From positions 124,001 through 188,000 of the forward strand of contig NZ_BCXI01000003.1 in the NCBI RefSeq assembly GCF_001895025.1: a DNA stretch of 64,000 nt, read 5' to 3'. The notes under the pieces were generated by a model, which saw only the letters and a program-made list of their open reading frames with translations, was not told the DNA's origin and searched no databases. Origin of the DNA: Rhodococcus zopfii NBRC 100606 = JCM 9919 (GTDB taxonomy: Bacteria; Actinomycetota; Actinomycetes; Mycobacteriales; Mycobacteriaceae). Below, in pieces: positions 52,765-61,090 of the stretch (position 1 is its first letter; each line of letters opens with the position of its first letter). The position numbers and the translations under genes were made by a program.

Positions 52765-54606
52765 CTATTCGTAGAGGCTCGAGATGCTGTCGGCGAATCG
52801 GTCGACCACCACCTTGCGGCGCAACTTCATGCTGGGGGTCATGTCACCGGCCTCGACGGTGAGTTCCCGATCGAGGATCGTGAACTTCTTGACCTGTTCC
52901 CACCGGTTGAGCTGGGCATTGAGTTCGTCGACGTAGCCGGCGATCAGCGACTCGGTCTTCTCGTCCCGCGCGATCTCCGCGAACGACTTCCCGCCGAGAC
53001 CGTTCTTGGCTGCCCACTCGCCGATCGCCTCGGCGTCGAGCGCGATCAGCGCGATGCAGTACGGCTTGCCCTCTCCGTATACGACGATCTCGGAGGCGTA
53101 CGGGCAGATGCCCTTGAACGTCGCCGCGACCGCGGACGGGGCGACGTACTTGCCCTGCGACGTCTTGAACATGTCCTTCTTGCGGTCGGTGATGCGCAGG
53201 AAGCCGTTGTCGTCGATCGTCCCGATGTCGCCGGTGTGGAACCAGCCGTCGCTGTCGAACGCCTCGGCGTCCGCATCGGGGCGGTCGTGATAGCCGCTCA
53301 TAATGCCGGGCCCCTTGACGAGGATCTCGCCGTCCTCGGCGATCTTGACCTCGGTTCCCGGGAACTCCCAGCCGACGGTACCGAACCGGTATGCGGCCGG
53401 GCGGTTGAGGAACGACGCGGCGGACGTCTCCGACAGCCCGTACCCCTCGAGCACCTTGATGCCGACCGCGTCGAACCACTGTGCGACGTCGTGGTCCAGC
53501 GGGGCGGATCCGGAGACGAAGAAGCGCAGCCGGCCGCCGAACCGTTCCCGGATGGTCGAGAACACGAGTTTGTCGGCGATCTTGTGCTGCACCGCATCCA
53601 GCGCCGACGGTGACTTGCCCCCCTGGCGCGCCGTCGACACCCGCAACCCGACCCCGACCGCCCAGTCGAAGATCTTCTTCTTGAGGCCGCCTTCCTCCTC
53701 CATCATCCCCTCGATGCGGGCGTGGGCCTTCTCGAAGATCCGGGGGGCGGCGCCCATGAACGTCGGGCGCACCACCGCGAGATTCTCGACGATCTTGTCC
53801 ACGCGGCCGTCCACGACGGTCGGGAAGCCGACCTGGATCGGCACGCTCAGCAGCACCTTGCCGAACACGTGCGCGAGCGGCAGCCACAGATACTGGAGGT
53901 CGTCGGGTCGCAGAATTCCCAGTGCGTCGACGACGGACGCGGTGTACGTCCACGCCGAATGCGGCAGCCGCACGCCCTTCGGTTTGCCGGTGGTCCCGGA
54001 CGTGTAGATCAGCGTCGCGAGATGCTCGGGCTTGATGCCATCGATGCGATCGCGCACGGCGCTGGGCTGCTCGTCGAGCAGATTCCGGCCGAGGTCCTCT
54101 AGTTCGGACAGGCTGATCACCCAGTCGCCGTCGCCCGTGCCGTCGATGATCACCACCTTGCGCACGTCCGGCAGTTCCTCGCGGTGGGCGGCGAGCTTGT
54201 CGACCTGCTCCTGATTCTCTGCGATGACCACGCGGCTGCCGGAGTTGGAGACGATGAACGCGACGTCGGGGGCGTTGGTCGTCGGATACACCGTGGTGGT
54301 CGCGCCGCCCGCGCACATCGTGCCGAAATCCGCGAGGATCCACTCGTACCGCGTCGACGACGCGAGCGCGACGCGGTCCTCCGGTTCGACGCCCAGGGCG
54401 ATCAGGCCGGCGGCGATGAGACGTACGCGGTCGCCGGTCTGCTCCCAGGTCGCGCTCGTCCATCCACCCTTGCCGTCCGGGAAGCGGAAGGCCTCGTCGT
54501 CCGGATTGCTGGTGACGCGATCGATGAACAGTCGGGCGAGCGATGGAGCCCGCTGCTCGACCTTCGAATAGTCGACGGCCTCGTCGGACTTGCTCAGGAC
54601 GGTCAT
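52765..54606 (-). CDS. Long-chain fatty acid-CoA ligase (FadD15-like)
   Basis: A 613-residue adenylating enzyme that makes acyl-CoA from fatty acid, ATP and CoA. It has the AMP-binding motif LIYTSGTTGKPKGV (about 195), the LPLAHVFG, YGLSETSAASF and DGWFHTGDIG motifs, and the late K in SMKLRRKVVVDRF. The ATG at 54606 has a TAGACT (54619-54614) seven bases away, so it could be leaderless; an in-frame GTG lies two codons earlier. The 600-residue length and long insertion match the FadD15/FAA group that activates long chains. Confidence 0.93.
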   Translation of the reverse strand: MTVLSKSDEAVDYSKVEQRAPSLARLFIDRVTSNPDDEAFRFPDGKGGWTSATWEQTGDRVRLIAAGLIALGVEPEDRVALASSTRYEWILADFGTMCAGGATTTVYPTTNAPDVAFIVSNSGSRVVIAENQEQVDKLAAHREELPDVRKVVIIDGTGDGDWVISLSELEDLGRNLLDEQPSAVRDRIDGIKPEHLATLIYTSGTTGKPKGVRLPHSAWTYTASVVDALGILRPDDLQYLWLPLAHVFGKVLLSVPIQVGFPTVVDGRVDKIVENLAVVRPTFMGAAPRIFEKAHARIEGMMEEEGGLKKKIFDWAVGVGLRVSTARQGGKSPSALDAVQHKIADKLVFSTIRERFGGRLRFFVSGSAPLDHDVAQWFDAVGIKVLEGYGLSETSAASFLNRPAAYRFGTVGWEFPGTEVKIAEDGEILVKGPGIMSGYHDRPDADAEAFDSDGWFHTGDIGTIDDNGFLRITDRKKDMFKTSQGKYVAPSAVAATFKGICPYASEIVVYGEGKPYCIALIALDAEAIGEWAAKNGLGGKSFAEIARDEKTESLIAGYVDELNAQLNRWEQVKKFTILDRELTVEAGDMTPSMKLRRKVVVDRFADSISSLYE

Positions 54607-54616
54607 GCGCACAAGT

Positions 54617-54815
54617 CTAGGAAGCCCGGTCCGGTAAGGTCTGGGCTTTCGCGAGGATCGGGTCCTTCGGCCCCCGGCCGATCGCGAGCGTCATGACCGC
54701 CGCGAGCGCGCACAGGGCGCCGGCGACGTAGAACGCGGCGTCCTACCCACCGAGACGGTCGCGCACCAGGCCGGCCAGGAACTCGACCGGTCCCGCACCG
54801 ATCTGGTGCGACGCG
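54617..54815 (-). pseudogene. MFS-transporter C-terminal remnant with in-frame stop
   Basis: Reverse-strand residues ASHQIGAGPVEFLAGLVRDRLGG are followed by a TAG at 54745-54743 and then, in the same frame, DAAFYVAGALCALAAVMTLAIG, ending with a stop at 54617. The two halves together look like the last two helices of an MFS transporter, where GYDAAFYVAG would be expected; a single TAC-to-TAG change fits. The rest of the transporter is missing, replaced by the start of the next gene at 54905. Confidence 0.6.
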
Positions 54816-54904
54816 AGGACCCGTCCCTGGCGTGCGCGTCGTTCCGCTGTGAAAGACGGAGCCGGCGGGAGGTGTGAATTGCCGGGTGAAGGGAATCCTC
54901 CGGT

Positions 54905-55399
54905 ATGGAACCGAATCGACGAAGTGTGCGCCCCGAGGCGGTCCTCGGGGGCCGATTGCTTACCTTCGCCGGTGACGGCGACATCGTCGGCCTGTCCCAG
55001 CAGGTGACCGCGCTGGTGTACGGCGTCACGCCGGGCGAAACCTCGTACGACGAAGTGCTCGAGTGGGTGGTGACCTCGATCGCCGAGGTCATCACCGACA
55101 AGATGGGACCGATCATCGACAGTGAGGTCGACGGTGCCACGGGCTATGCGGTCACGTTGCGTACCCCGGACGGGACCCAGCTGGCGGTCGACGACCTGCC
55201 GGCCCCCGAACGGCATGTGTGGAAGGCGATCGTCGGGACCCTCGAGGGAGATTCGCGGCGGGCACACACTTGCCTCGATGCCGTCGAACACGGCAGCGGA
55301 CCCGGGGAACAGGCCCACGCACTGATCGAGGCGATCGGCTGGCTCGACCGCCTGCTCGGTCTTCCCGCGCTGAACGGGCCGTACACGGTTCCCGACTAG
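54905..55399 (+). CDS. Hypothetical protein
   Basis: A 164-residue product with a good open frame from the ATG at 54905 and GC-rich third positions. It is mostly alpha helical and acidic: VLEWVVTSIAEVITDKMGPIIDSEVDGATGYAVTLRTPDG, followed by LDAVEHGSGPGEQAHALIEAIGWLDRLLGLP. There is no signal peptide or membrane helix and no motif I recognise. It stands between two degraded segments. A GTGAAGGGAATCCTCC region upstream offers a weak ribosome site. Could be an accessory gene carried into this decaying stretch. Confidence 0.6.
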   Translation: MEPNRRSVRPEAVLGGRLLTFAGDGDIVGLSQQVTALVYGVTPGETSYDEVLEWVVTSIAEVITDKMGPIIDSEVDGATGYAVTLRTPDGTQLAVDDLPAPERHVWKAIVGTLEGDSRRAHTCLDAVEHGSGPGEQAHALIEAIGWLDRLLGLPALNGPYTVPD

Positions 55400-55480
55400 A
55401 TCATCGGTGCTCTGAACGGCGATCCCCAACGGGCCGAAGCTTGCCGTCGGGTCGCTGTCCTCGCACGGGACACAGTTCTT

Positions 55481-55765
55481 CTAGAGCTTCCCGAGCGATT
55501 TCACGCCGGTCACCGTCCGGCAGTCCGGTGTGACAAGCCACAGGCGTTCCGCGTGCCCGACTTCGAACAGCCCGTTCGCACGTTGGGTGACGGTCCCGGC
55601 CGGGAGTTGGGCAGCGCAGGAGCGAATTGCGGCGTGGACCTCCTCGTCGGAGATTCGAGCATGCCGCTGATCTTGGCGAAGGACTGCCGAACACGGACCG
55701 TCAGGTACAGCTCCGAGGCGTCGAGGGCGTCCGCGAAACGATGGTCGCTTCCTCGCCGGACAGCC
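55481..55765 (-). pseudogene. Possible frameshifted gene relic of unknown type
   Basis: Reverse-strand frame A gives FADALDASELYLTVRVRQSFAKISGMLESP up to about 55660. The next frame continues DEEVHAAIRSCAAQLPAGTVTQRANGLFEVGHAERLWLVTPDCRTVTGVKSLGKL to a TAG at 55483-55481. Both halves show GC-rich third codon positions and protein-like composition, and one inserted base at ESP/DEE would join them. Neither half has a start codon of its own. No family recognised. The remaining bases of 55400-55920 hold hairpin element 3 and an inverted repeat. Confidence 0.35.
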
Positions 55766-55792
55766 GCGCGCGACCGGCTGCGCGCGTCTGTC
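55758..55792. repeat. Hairpin element 3 (GGACAGCCGCGCG family)
   Basis: GGACAGCCGCGCG (55758-55770), loop, then CGCGCGTCTGTC (55781-55792) form an inverted repeat with near-perfect arms. It lies at the edge of the frameshifted relic, about 130 bases before the aldehyde dehydrogenase. Confidence 0.6.
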
Positions 55793-55839
55793 GTATCACT
55801 CGGTGGATCTGGCTCGCGGCGACCGGGTTGCCGCCGACC

Positions 55840-55855
55840 GTCACAGATTTGTGAC
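55840..55855. promoter_or_regulatory. Inverted repeat GTCACA-N4-TGTGAC before the aldehyde dehydrogenase gene
   Basis: GTCACA and TGTGAC, perfect 6-base arms around GATT, lie 65 bases before the ATG. The place and symmetry suggest an operator for a dimeric regulator. It is not the CRP form TGTGA-N6-TCACA, because the arms are inverted the other way. Confidence 0.4.
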
Positions 55856-55920
55856 AGCGACCACCTTCGCGCGCTAAATTTGGTGTTACTCGGAAAACTA
55901 CTCACCGGTAGGGGTGCGAT

Positions 55921-57474
55921 ATGCCTGCTCCCAGCGCTGCGACCTTCACGCGGCTCGCTGACCTCATTGCCATCGACGACGTCGCCGACCGGACAACCCG
56001 GCCGGTCGTGGAGGCGTTCAGCGGACGGGAGATCGCGACGATTCCGGTCGGCACCGCCGACGACGCGAAGGCCGCGATCGAGCGGGCCCGCGTCGCCCAG
56101 GCGGCGTGGGCGGCCCGGCCCGTCGCCGACCGCGCGCGGATCTTCCACCGCTACCGCGACCTCGTGCTGAGTCGGCGCGAGGAACTGATGGACATGGCGC
56201 AGGCCGAGACCGGCAAGTCCCGCACGTCCGCGCAGGAGGAGGTCGTGGACATCGCGATCACCGCCCGCTACTACGCGCGCACCGCCGAGAAGCTGCTGCG
56301 TCCGCGCCGCGCCACCGGCATGCTGCCCGGCCTGACCAAGACCGTCGTGCGGCACCATCCGAAGGGTGTCGTCGGCGTCATCGCACCGTGGAACTACCCG
56401 ATGACCCTCGCGGTGTCCGACGCGATCCCCGCGCTGCTCGCCGGCAACGCCGTCGTCCTCAAGCCGGACAGCCAAACCCCGTACTGCGCGCTGGCGTGCG
56501 TCGAACTGCTCTACGAGGCCGGGTTGCCGCGCGATCTCTTCGCGGTCGTGCCCGGTCCCGGCTCGGTCGTCGGCACCGCCCTCGTCGAGAACACCGACTA
56601 TCTGATGTTCACCGGGTCGTCGCAGACCGGCCGGCTCCTCGCCGAGCAGGCAGGACGCCGCCTCATCGGTTTCTCTGCCGAACTCGGCGGCAAGAACCCC
56701 ATGATCGTCACCGCCGGTGCGAACCTGCGCGAGGTCACCGACGCTGCCGTGCGCGCGTGCTTCTCGAACTCCGGTCAGCTGTGCATCTCCATCGAACGCA
56801 TCTACGTCGAGAAGTCCATCGCACCCGAGTTCACCCGGATGCTCGGCGACCGCGTCCGCAAGATGGCACTCGGCCCCGGCTACGAGTTCGGGATCGAGAT
56901 GGGCAGCCTCATCAACGAAACGCAGGTCAAGACGGTCTCGGCGCACGTCGACGATGCGGTCGTCAAGGGCGCGACGGTCGTCGCCGGTGGCAAGGCCCGC
57001 CCCGATCTGGGACCGCTGTTCTACGAACCGACCGTGCTCACCGACGTCCCCGAGGACGCCGAGTGCTACCGGGAGGAGACGTTCGGTCCGCTCGTGTCGG
57101 TGTATCCGGTGGACGACGTCGACGAGGCGATCCGCCGCGCCAACGACACCGAATACGGCCTCAACGCGTCGGTGTGGGCGGCGACCAAGGCGCAGGGCGA
57201 GGCCATCGCGTCGCGTGTCCGCGCCGGCACCGTCAACGTCGACGAGGGCTACGCGCCGGCGTGGGCGAGCACCGACGCGCCGATGGGCGGCATGGGCATC
57301 TCGGGTGTCGGTCGCCGGCACGGGGCGGACGGGCTGCTCAAGTACACCGAATCGCAGACGGTCGCGACCACGCGGATCCTCAACCTCGGCGGGCCGCGCG
57401 GACTGCCACCGAAGCTGTGGGCCAAGATCATTCCGCCGTTCATCCGGTCGCTGCAGTGGCTGCCGGGTAGGTAA
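55921..57474 (+). CDS. Succinic semialdehyde dehydrogenase (GabD2-like)
   Basis: A 517-residue NAD(P)-dependent aldehyde dehydrogenase, the length of mycobacterial GabD2, which oxidises succinic semialdehyde to succinate. Landmarks: GVVGVIAPWNYPMTLAVSDAIPALLAGNAVVLKPDSQTP (cofactor), FTGSSQTGRLLAEQAG, the catalytic Glu in FSAELGGKNPM, the catalytic Cys in NSGQLCISIERI and the late EETFGPLVSVYPV. Extra C-terminal residues (GGPRGLPPKLWAKIIPPFIRSLQWLPGR) are the GabD2 tail. Substrate choice is inferred from the family. Confidence 0.92.
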   Translation: MPAPSAATFTRLADLIAIDDVADRTTRPVVEAFSGREIATIPVGTADDAKAAIERARVAQAAWAARPVADRARIFHRYRDLVLSRREELMDMAQAETGKSRTSAQEEVVDIAITARYYARTAEKLLRPRRATGMLPGLTKTVVRHHPKGVVGVIAPWNYPMTLAVSDAIPALLAGNAVVLKPDSQTPYCALACVELLYEAGLPRDLFAVVPGPGSVVGTALVENTDYLMFTGSSQTGRLLAEQAGRRLIGFSAELGGKNPMIVTAGANLREVTDAAVRACFSNSGQLCISIERIYVEKSIAPEFTRMLGDRVRKMALGPGYEFGIEMGSLINETQVKTVSAHVDDAVVKGATVVAGGKARPDLGPLFYEPTVLTDVPEDAECYREETFGPLVSVYPVDDVDEAIRRANDTEYGLNASVWAATKAQGEAIASRVRAGTVNVDEGYAPAWASTDAPMGGMGISGVGRRHGADGLLKYTESQTVATTRILNLGGPRGLPPKLWAKIIPPFIRSLQWLPGR

Positions 57475-57490
57475 TGGGCGCTCGCCGGGC

Positions 57491-58261
57491 TCAGCCAGGG
57501 TCGACGGTGATGTCGGTGGCCTCGCCGTAGAACGCGAGGTGCCCGGCGATCGCCGCCACGGCCGCGATGGGCTCGGGATACGACCACGCCACGTTCTCGA
57601 CGCGGGGTGTCCCGGCGAACGACCAGTACCGGGCCACCCCCTTGTACGGGCACGCGGTGCGCAGCTCGGACTCCTCGAGCTGCGCGAAGTCCACATCGTT
57701 CGCGGGAATGTAGTACCGCACGGGCAGGCCCGTCTCGAACAGCAGCACCGGCGCGTGGGTGTCGGCGACCACGCTGCCGCCGATCGCGACCGTCACGTGC
57801 CGCGAGCTGGGTAGCGCGTCGACGCGACTGTACGGATCGCGGGGATGCACGAACACCTCGGTGTCCTCCTCGAACCAGTGCTCAGCGCCCGGCAGTTCCT
57901 CACCGGGCTGCGTCCGACGGAACCACTCGAATGCGATGCGGTCGTCGAGGCCGTCGACGTCCGGTGCGAACGCGACCGCGGGTGCACGCCGATCGCCGAT
58001 GACGACGTCGAACCACTGCCGCACATCGGGCCGCCGGTTTCCGGGGCCTGTTGCGGGGGATAGTAGTTCGGTGTGCACATCGTGGGCCGGGAACGCATAG
58101 AACGGGACAGGTCGGCCGGGTGGCCAGACCAGCAGCGCACCGGTGCTGTCGACCACCGTCCGCCCGAACCAGCTGCCGCGGACGCGGCGGGCGCTCGGCT
58201 CGAACCGGTAGACGTCCGTTGGCTGACCGGGTCGGGCGATGGCGGGCTTCCGTGCGGCCAC
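57491..58261 (-). CDS. DUF427 family protein, two-domain
   Basis: The 256-residue product holds two tandem DUF427 units: VYRFEPSARRVRGSWFGRTVVDSTGALLVWPPGRPVPFYAFPAHDVHTELL near the start and SSRHVTVAIGGSVVADTHAPVLLFETGLPVRYYIPANDVDF with TACPYKGVARYW in the second. The barrel-like domain is often found in actinobacteria; no function is established. I use the GTG at 58261; a longer frame to 58333 would overlap the MFS gene and has no better site. It follows the MFS gene on its strand. Confidence 0.8.
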   Translation of the reverse strand: MAARKPAIARPGQPTDVYRFEPSARRVRGSWFGRTVVDSTGALLVWPPGRPVPFYAFPAHDVHTELLSPATGPGNRRPDVRQWFDVVIGDRRAPAVAFAPDVDGLDDRIAFEWFRRTQPGEELPGAEHWFEEDTEVFVHPRDPYSRVDALPSSRHVTVAIGGSVVADTHAPVLLFETGLPVRYYIPANDVDFAQLEESELRTACPYKGVARYWSFAGTPRVENVAWSYPEPIAAVAAIAGHLAFYGEATDITVDPG

Positions 58262-58316
58262 GCATCGACGGTAGGCCTGTTCCGGCGTCCGGTGCAGCGG
58301 AAACGACGCCGCGCAT

Positions 58317-59867
58317 TCACCGAACGGCCGCAACCGGCTCCGTGGTGGGCCGGTCCTGCCGGCGCTCGATGGTGGTGGCCAGCGGCTTCTCCACGACGAA
58401 GCACAGCAGCACCATCGCGACGAGCGCGAGCGGGCTGATCCACAGGAAGATCGGGGTCAGTGCGTCGTTGTACGCCTCGACGACCGGGAGCCGTACCGCG
58501 TCGGGAAGCTGCCGGACGGCCTCGGGCGTCAGGGAATCGGCGGCGACCCCGGCCGGGGCGCGCTCGGCGATGAGCGTGGCCACCCGGCTCGCGAAGACAC
58601 TGCCGACCACCGCCGATCCCAGCGTCGCGCCGATCTGCCGGAAGTAGTTGTTGCCGGCGGTGGCGGTGCCGACCTCCTCGATGGGGAAGGAGTTCTGGAC
58701 GACGAGCACCAGGATCTGCCCGGCCATGCCCAGGCCCACCCCGATCACCGCGACGAAGCAGCAGAGCACCCACGTCGGGGTGGTGACGGTGAGCAGCGAC
58801 AGCAGCACCAGCCCGGTCGCTATCAGCACCGAGCCGACTATCGGGATCGTCTTGTAGCGGCCGGTGCTCGTCACCAACCGTCCCGCCAGCGTGGAGGTGA
58901 GGAACAGCGAGCCCATCATCGGCAACATCAGCAGACCCGCCACGGTGGCACTGACACCGGTGACCATCTGCAGGTAGGTGGGCATGTACCCGGCGACACC
59001 GAACAGCGCGACGCTCACGAGCAGACCCGCGACGGTGAGCAGGTCGAAGTTGCGGTCGCGGAACAGGTGCAGGGGCAGAACGGGTTCGGCGGCACGGGAC
59101 TCGACGAACACGAACAGCACGGCCGCGGCGATGCTGCCGACGACGAGACCGACGATCGTCGTGGAAGTCCACGCGTAGGTCGTGCCGCCCCACGTGGCGA
59201 TCAGCACGATGCCGGTGGTGGCGACGGACAGGATCGCCATGCCGGCGATGTCGATCGAGGGACGGGGGCCGGTTCGAGCGGGCAGGCGCAGGAACACGAC
59301 GGCCGCGGTCGCGGCGAGCAATCCGAGTGGCACGGTGATCCAGAAGACCCAGCGCCAGCCCGGACCCTCGGTGAACCAGCCGCCGAGCAGTGGTCCGGCC
59401 ACCGACGACAGCGCAAACACTCCGCTCATGATGCCCATGTACCGGCCGCGTTCGCGCGCGGGGATGACGTCGGCGATCGCGGCCTGCGACAGGATCATCA
59501 GGCCGCCACCGCCGGCACCCTGGATGGCGCGGCCGACGATGAGCCAGGTGATGTCACCGGCTGTCGCACTCACGACCGAACCGATGAGGAAGATCCCGAT
59601 TGCGGCCAGCAGCAACGGTTTCCGGCCGAACAAATCGCCGAGCTTGCCGTACGCGGGCATCATGATCGTCGAGGCCAGGATGTAGACGGTGATGACCCAC
59701 AACATCAGGTCGGCGCCGTGCAGTTCGCCGACGATCGTCGGCAGCGCGGGGTTGAGCACGGTCTGGTTCAGCGAGGCCAGCAGCATGGTGAGCATGAGGC
59801 CCGCGAACAGGAACACCAGCCCGCGGGGAGACGTCGTAGGAGCGGGTGCGGCGGTATCGGTGCTCAT
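58317..59867 (-). CDS. EmrB/QacA-type MFS exporter (14 TM)
   Basis: A 516-residue multidrug-type exporter from the ATG at 59867 with 14 predicted helices. Motif C lies in SSVAGPLLGGWFTEGPGWRWVFWITVPLG; motif A is GKLGDLFGRKPLL; DRNF and the helix before LDQT-like SLNQTVLNPALPTI fit the DHA2 family. Substrates of such pumps are drugs, lipids or metabolites; here unknown. A near-perfect palindrome upstream suggests a TetR/MarR-type repressor. It is divergent from a CapA-like gene. Confidence 0.92.
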   Translation of the reverse strand: MSTDTAAPAPTTSPRGLVFLFAGLMLTMLLASLNQTVLNPALPTIVGELHGADLMLWVITVYILASTIMMPAYGKLGDLFGRKPLLLAAIGIFLIGSVVSATAGDITWLIVGRAIQGAGGGGLMILSQAAIADVIPARERGRYMGIMSGVFALSSVAGPLLGGWFTEGPGWRWVFWITVPLGLLAATAAVVFLRLPARTGPRPSIDIAGMAILSVATTGIVLIATWGGTTYAWTSTTIVGLVVGSIAAAVLFVFVESRAAEPVLPLHLFRDRNFDLLTVAGLLVSVALFGVAGYMPTYLQMVTGVSATVAGLLMLPMMGSLFLTSTLAGRLVTSTGRYKTIPIVGSVLIATGLVLLSLLTVTTPTWVLCCFVAVIGVGLGMAGQILVLVVQNSFPIEEVGTATAGNNYFRQIGATLGSAVVGSVFASRVATLIAERAPAGVAADSLTPEAVRQLPDAVRLPVVEAYNDALTPIFLWISPLALVAMVLLCFVVEKPLATTIERRQDRPTTEPVAAVR

Positions 59868-59941
59868 GGCCGGAATACCTCTCTGTCGGCGAGCCGGTCC
59901 TGTTCGAACGCGGTGTCGCCCGCCGATTCGACCATCGCTAA

Positions 59942-59955
59942 TTACACTAGTGCAA
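59942..59955. promoter_or_regulatory. Palindromic operator in the MFS/CapA divergent region
   Basis: TTACACTAGTGCAA has a perfect 8-base core CACTAGTG and T/A flanks, mismatched only at one pair. Next to it, TGCAAAAATGCA (59951-59962) is a second short dyad. Reverse-strand TAATTA touching the palindrome could be the exporter's -10. It would block one or both divergent promoters; the TetR gene at 61850 is a candidate binder but not adjacent. Confidence 0.55.
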
Positions 59956-60008
59956 AAATGCATTGCTGGAAATCGCTTTCCGGACGGTCGGGCGATAGCG
60001 TTGCAGAT

Positions 60009-61052
60009 GTGCCGGGCACGATCACGTTGTTCCTCGCCGGGGACGTGATGACCGGGCGCGGAGTGGACCAGACCCTGCCGCACCCGGGCGGCCCGGCACT
60101 GCGCGAGAGCTACATCAAGGACGCCCGCGACTACGTCGCGCTGGCCGAAGAGCGGAACGGGCCCATTCCGCGGCCCACCGACTTCCACCGGCCGTGGGGG
60201 GCGGCGCTCGCCGTTCTCGACGACACGGCACCCGACGCGCGGATCGTCAACCTGGAAACCTCCGTCACCGTCTCCCGGGACTATGCGCGGCACAAGGAAA
60301 TTCACTACCGTATGCACCCGGCGAATCTCGGCGTGCTCGCCGCCGCCCGGATCGACGTGTGCGCGCTCGCGAACAACCATCTGCTCGACTTCGGCCGGCG
60401 GGGACTGACCGAGACGCTCGACGCGTTGACAGGGGCGGGCCTCGGGTACACCGGCGCCGGGCGCGACGACGCCGAGGCCTGGCAGCCCGCGCGGTCCGGC
60501 CGGGTGCTGGTGTGGTCCGTAGGCGCGCGGTCGAGCGGAATCGGTTCCGCCGATGCCGCGACGCCCTCGCGGCCCGGGGTGGCCCTGCTGCCCGACCTGT
60601 CGGCGACGACCGCCGATCGCCTGACCGGGCGTATCGCCACCCTCCGGACCCTCGGCGACATCGTCGTCGTCTCCGTGCACTGGGGCTCGAACTGGGGGTT
60701 CTCCGTTCCCCGCGCCCAGGTCGACTTCGCACGCCGCCTCGTCGACGGGGGCGTCGACGTCGTGCACGGGCATTCGTCGCATCACCCGCGGCCGGTCGAG
60801 ATCTACCGGGGGCGGCTGGTGCTGTACGGCTGCGGTGACCTGATCAACGACTACGAAGGCATCGGCGGCTACGAGGAGTACCGCGGCGACCTGCGCGCGC
60901 TGTATCTGCCCGTTCTCGACGCGGATTCGGGCGAGCTGCGGGAACTGCGGGTGGTGGCGCTGCGGTCGCGGCGCATGCGCCTCGAGCGTGCCACCAATGA
61001 GGAGGAGCGCTGGCTTCGTGCCGCCCTGGACCTCGGCGACGCACACCCGTAG
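60009..61052 (+). CDS. CapA-family protein (poly-gamma-glutamate type metallophosphatase)
   Basis: A 347-residue protein from the GTG at 60009, where TAGCGT (59996-60001) is placed for a leaderless start; an ATG at 59958 is an alternative. CapA landmarks are FLAGDVMTGRGVDQ, IVNLETSVT, ALANNHLLDFGRRGL, VSVHWGSNWGF and VHGHSSHHPRPVEIYRGRLVLYGCGDLI, the metal-binding residues of a calcineurin-like fold. No capsule genes are near, so it is a stand-alone form whose role is uncertain. It has no signal peptide. Confidence 0.9.
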   Translation: MPGTITLFLAGDVMTGRGVDQTLPHPGGPALRESYIKDARDYVALAEERNGPIPRPTDFHRPWGAALAVLDDTAPDARIVNLETSVTVSRDYARHKEIHYRMHPANLGVLAAARIDVCALANNHLLDFGRRGLTETLDALTGAGLGYTGAGRDDAEAWQPARSGRVLVWSVGARSSGIGSADAATPSRPGVALLPDLSATTADRLTGRIATLRTLGDIVVVSVHWGSNWGFSVPRAQVDFARRLVDGGVDVVHGHSSHHPRPVEIYRGRLVLYGCGDLINDYEGIGGYEEYRGDLRALYLPVLDADSGELRELRVVALRSRRMRLERATNEEERWLRAALDLGDAHP

Positions 61053-61090
61053 CCGCTCGCACCGCCGTACCCCGTGGCTACGCTGCTCGG

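Noticed and set aside
55840-55855. CRP-type binding site at GTCACA-N4-TGTGAC
   Set aside because: The CRP consensus is TGTGA-N6-TCACA, with arms in the opposite orientation and a different spacing.
59067-60008. Long N-terminal extension of the CapA-like gene
   Set aside because: The extension would overlap the divergent MFS gene and is rich in Asp/Gly/His shadow sequence; the CapA domain begins right after the GTG at 60009.
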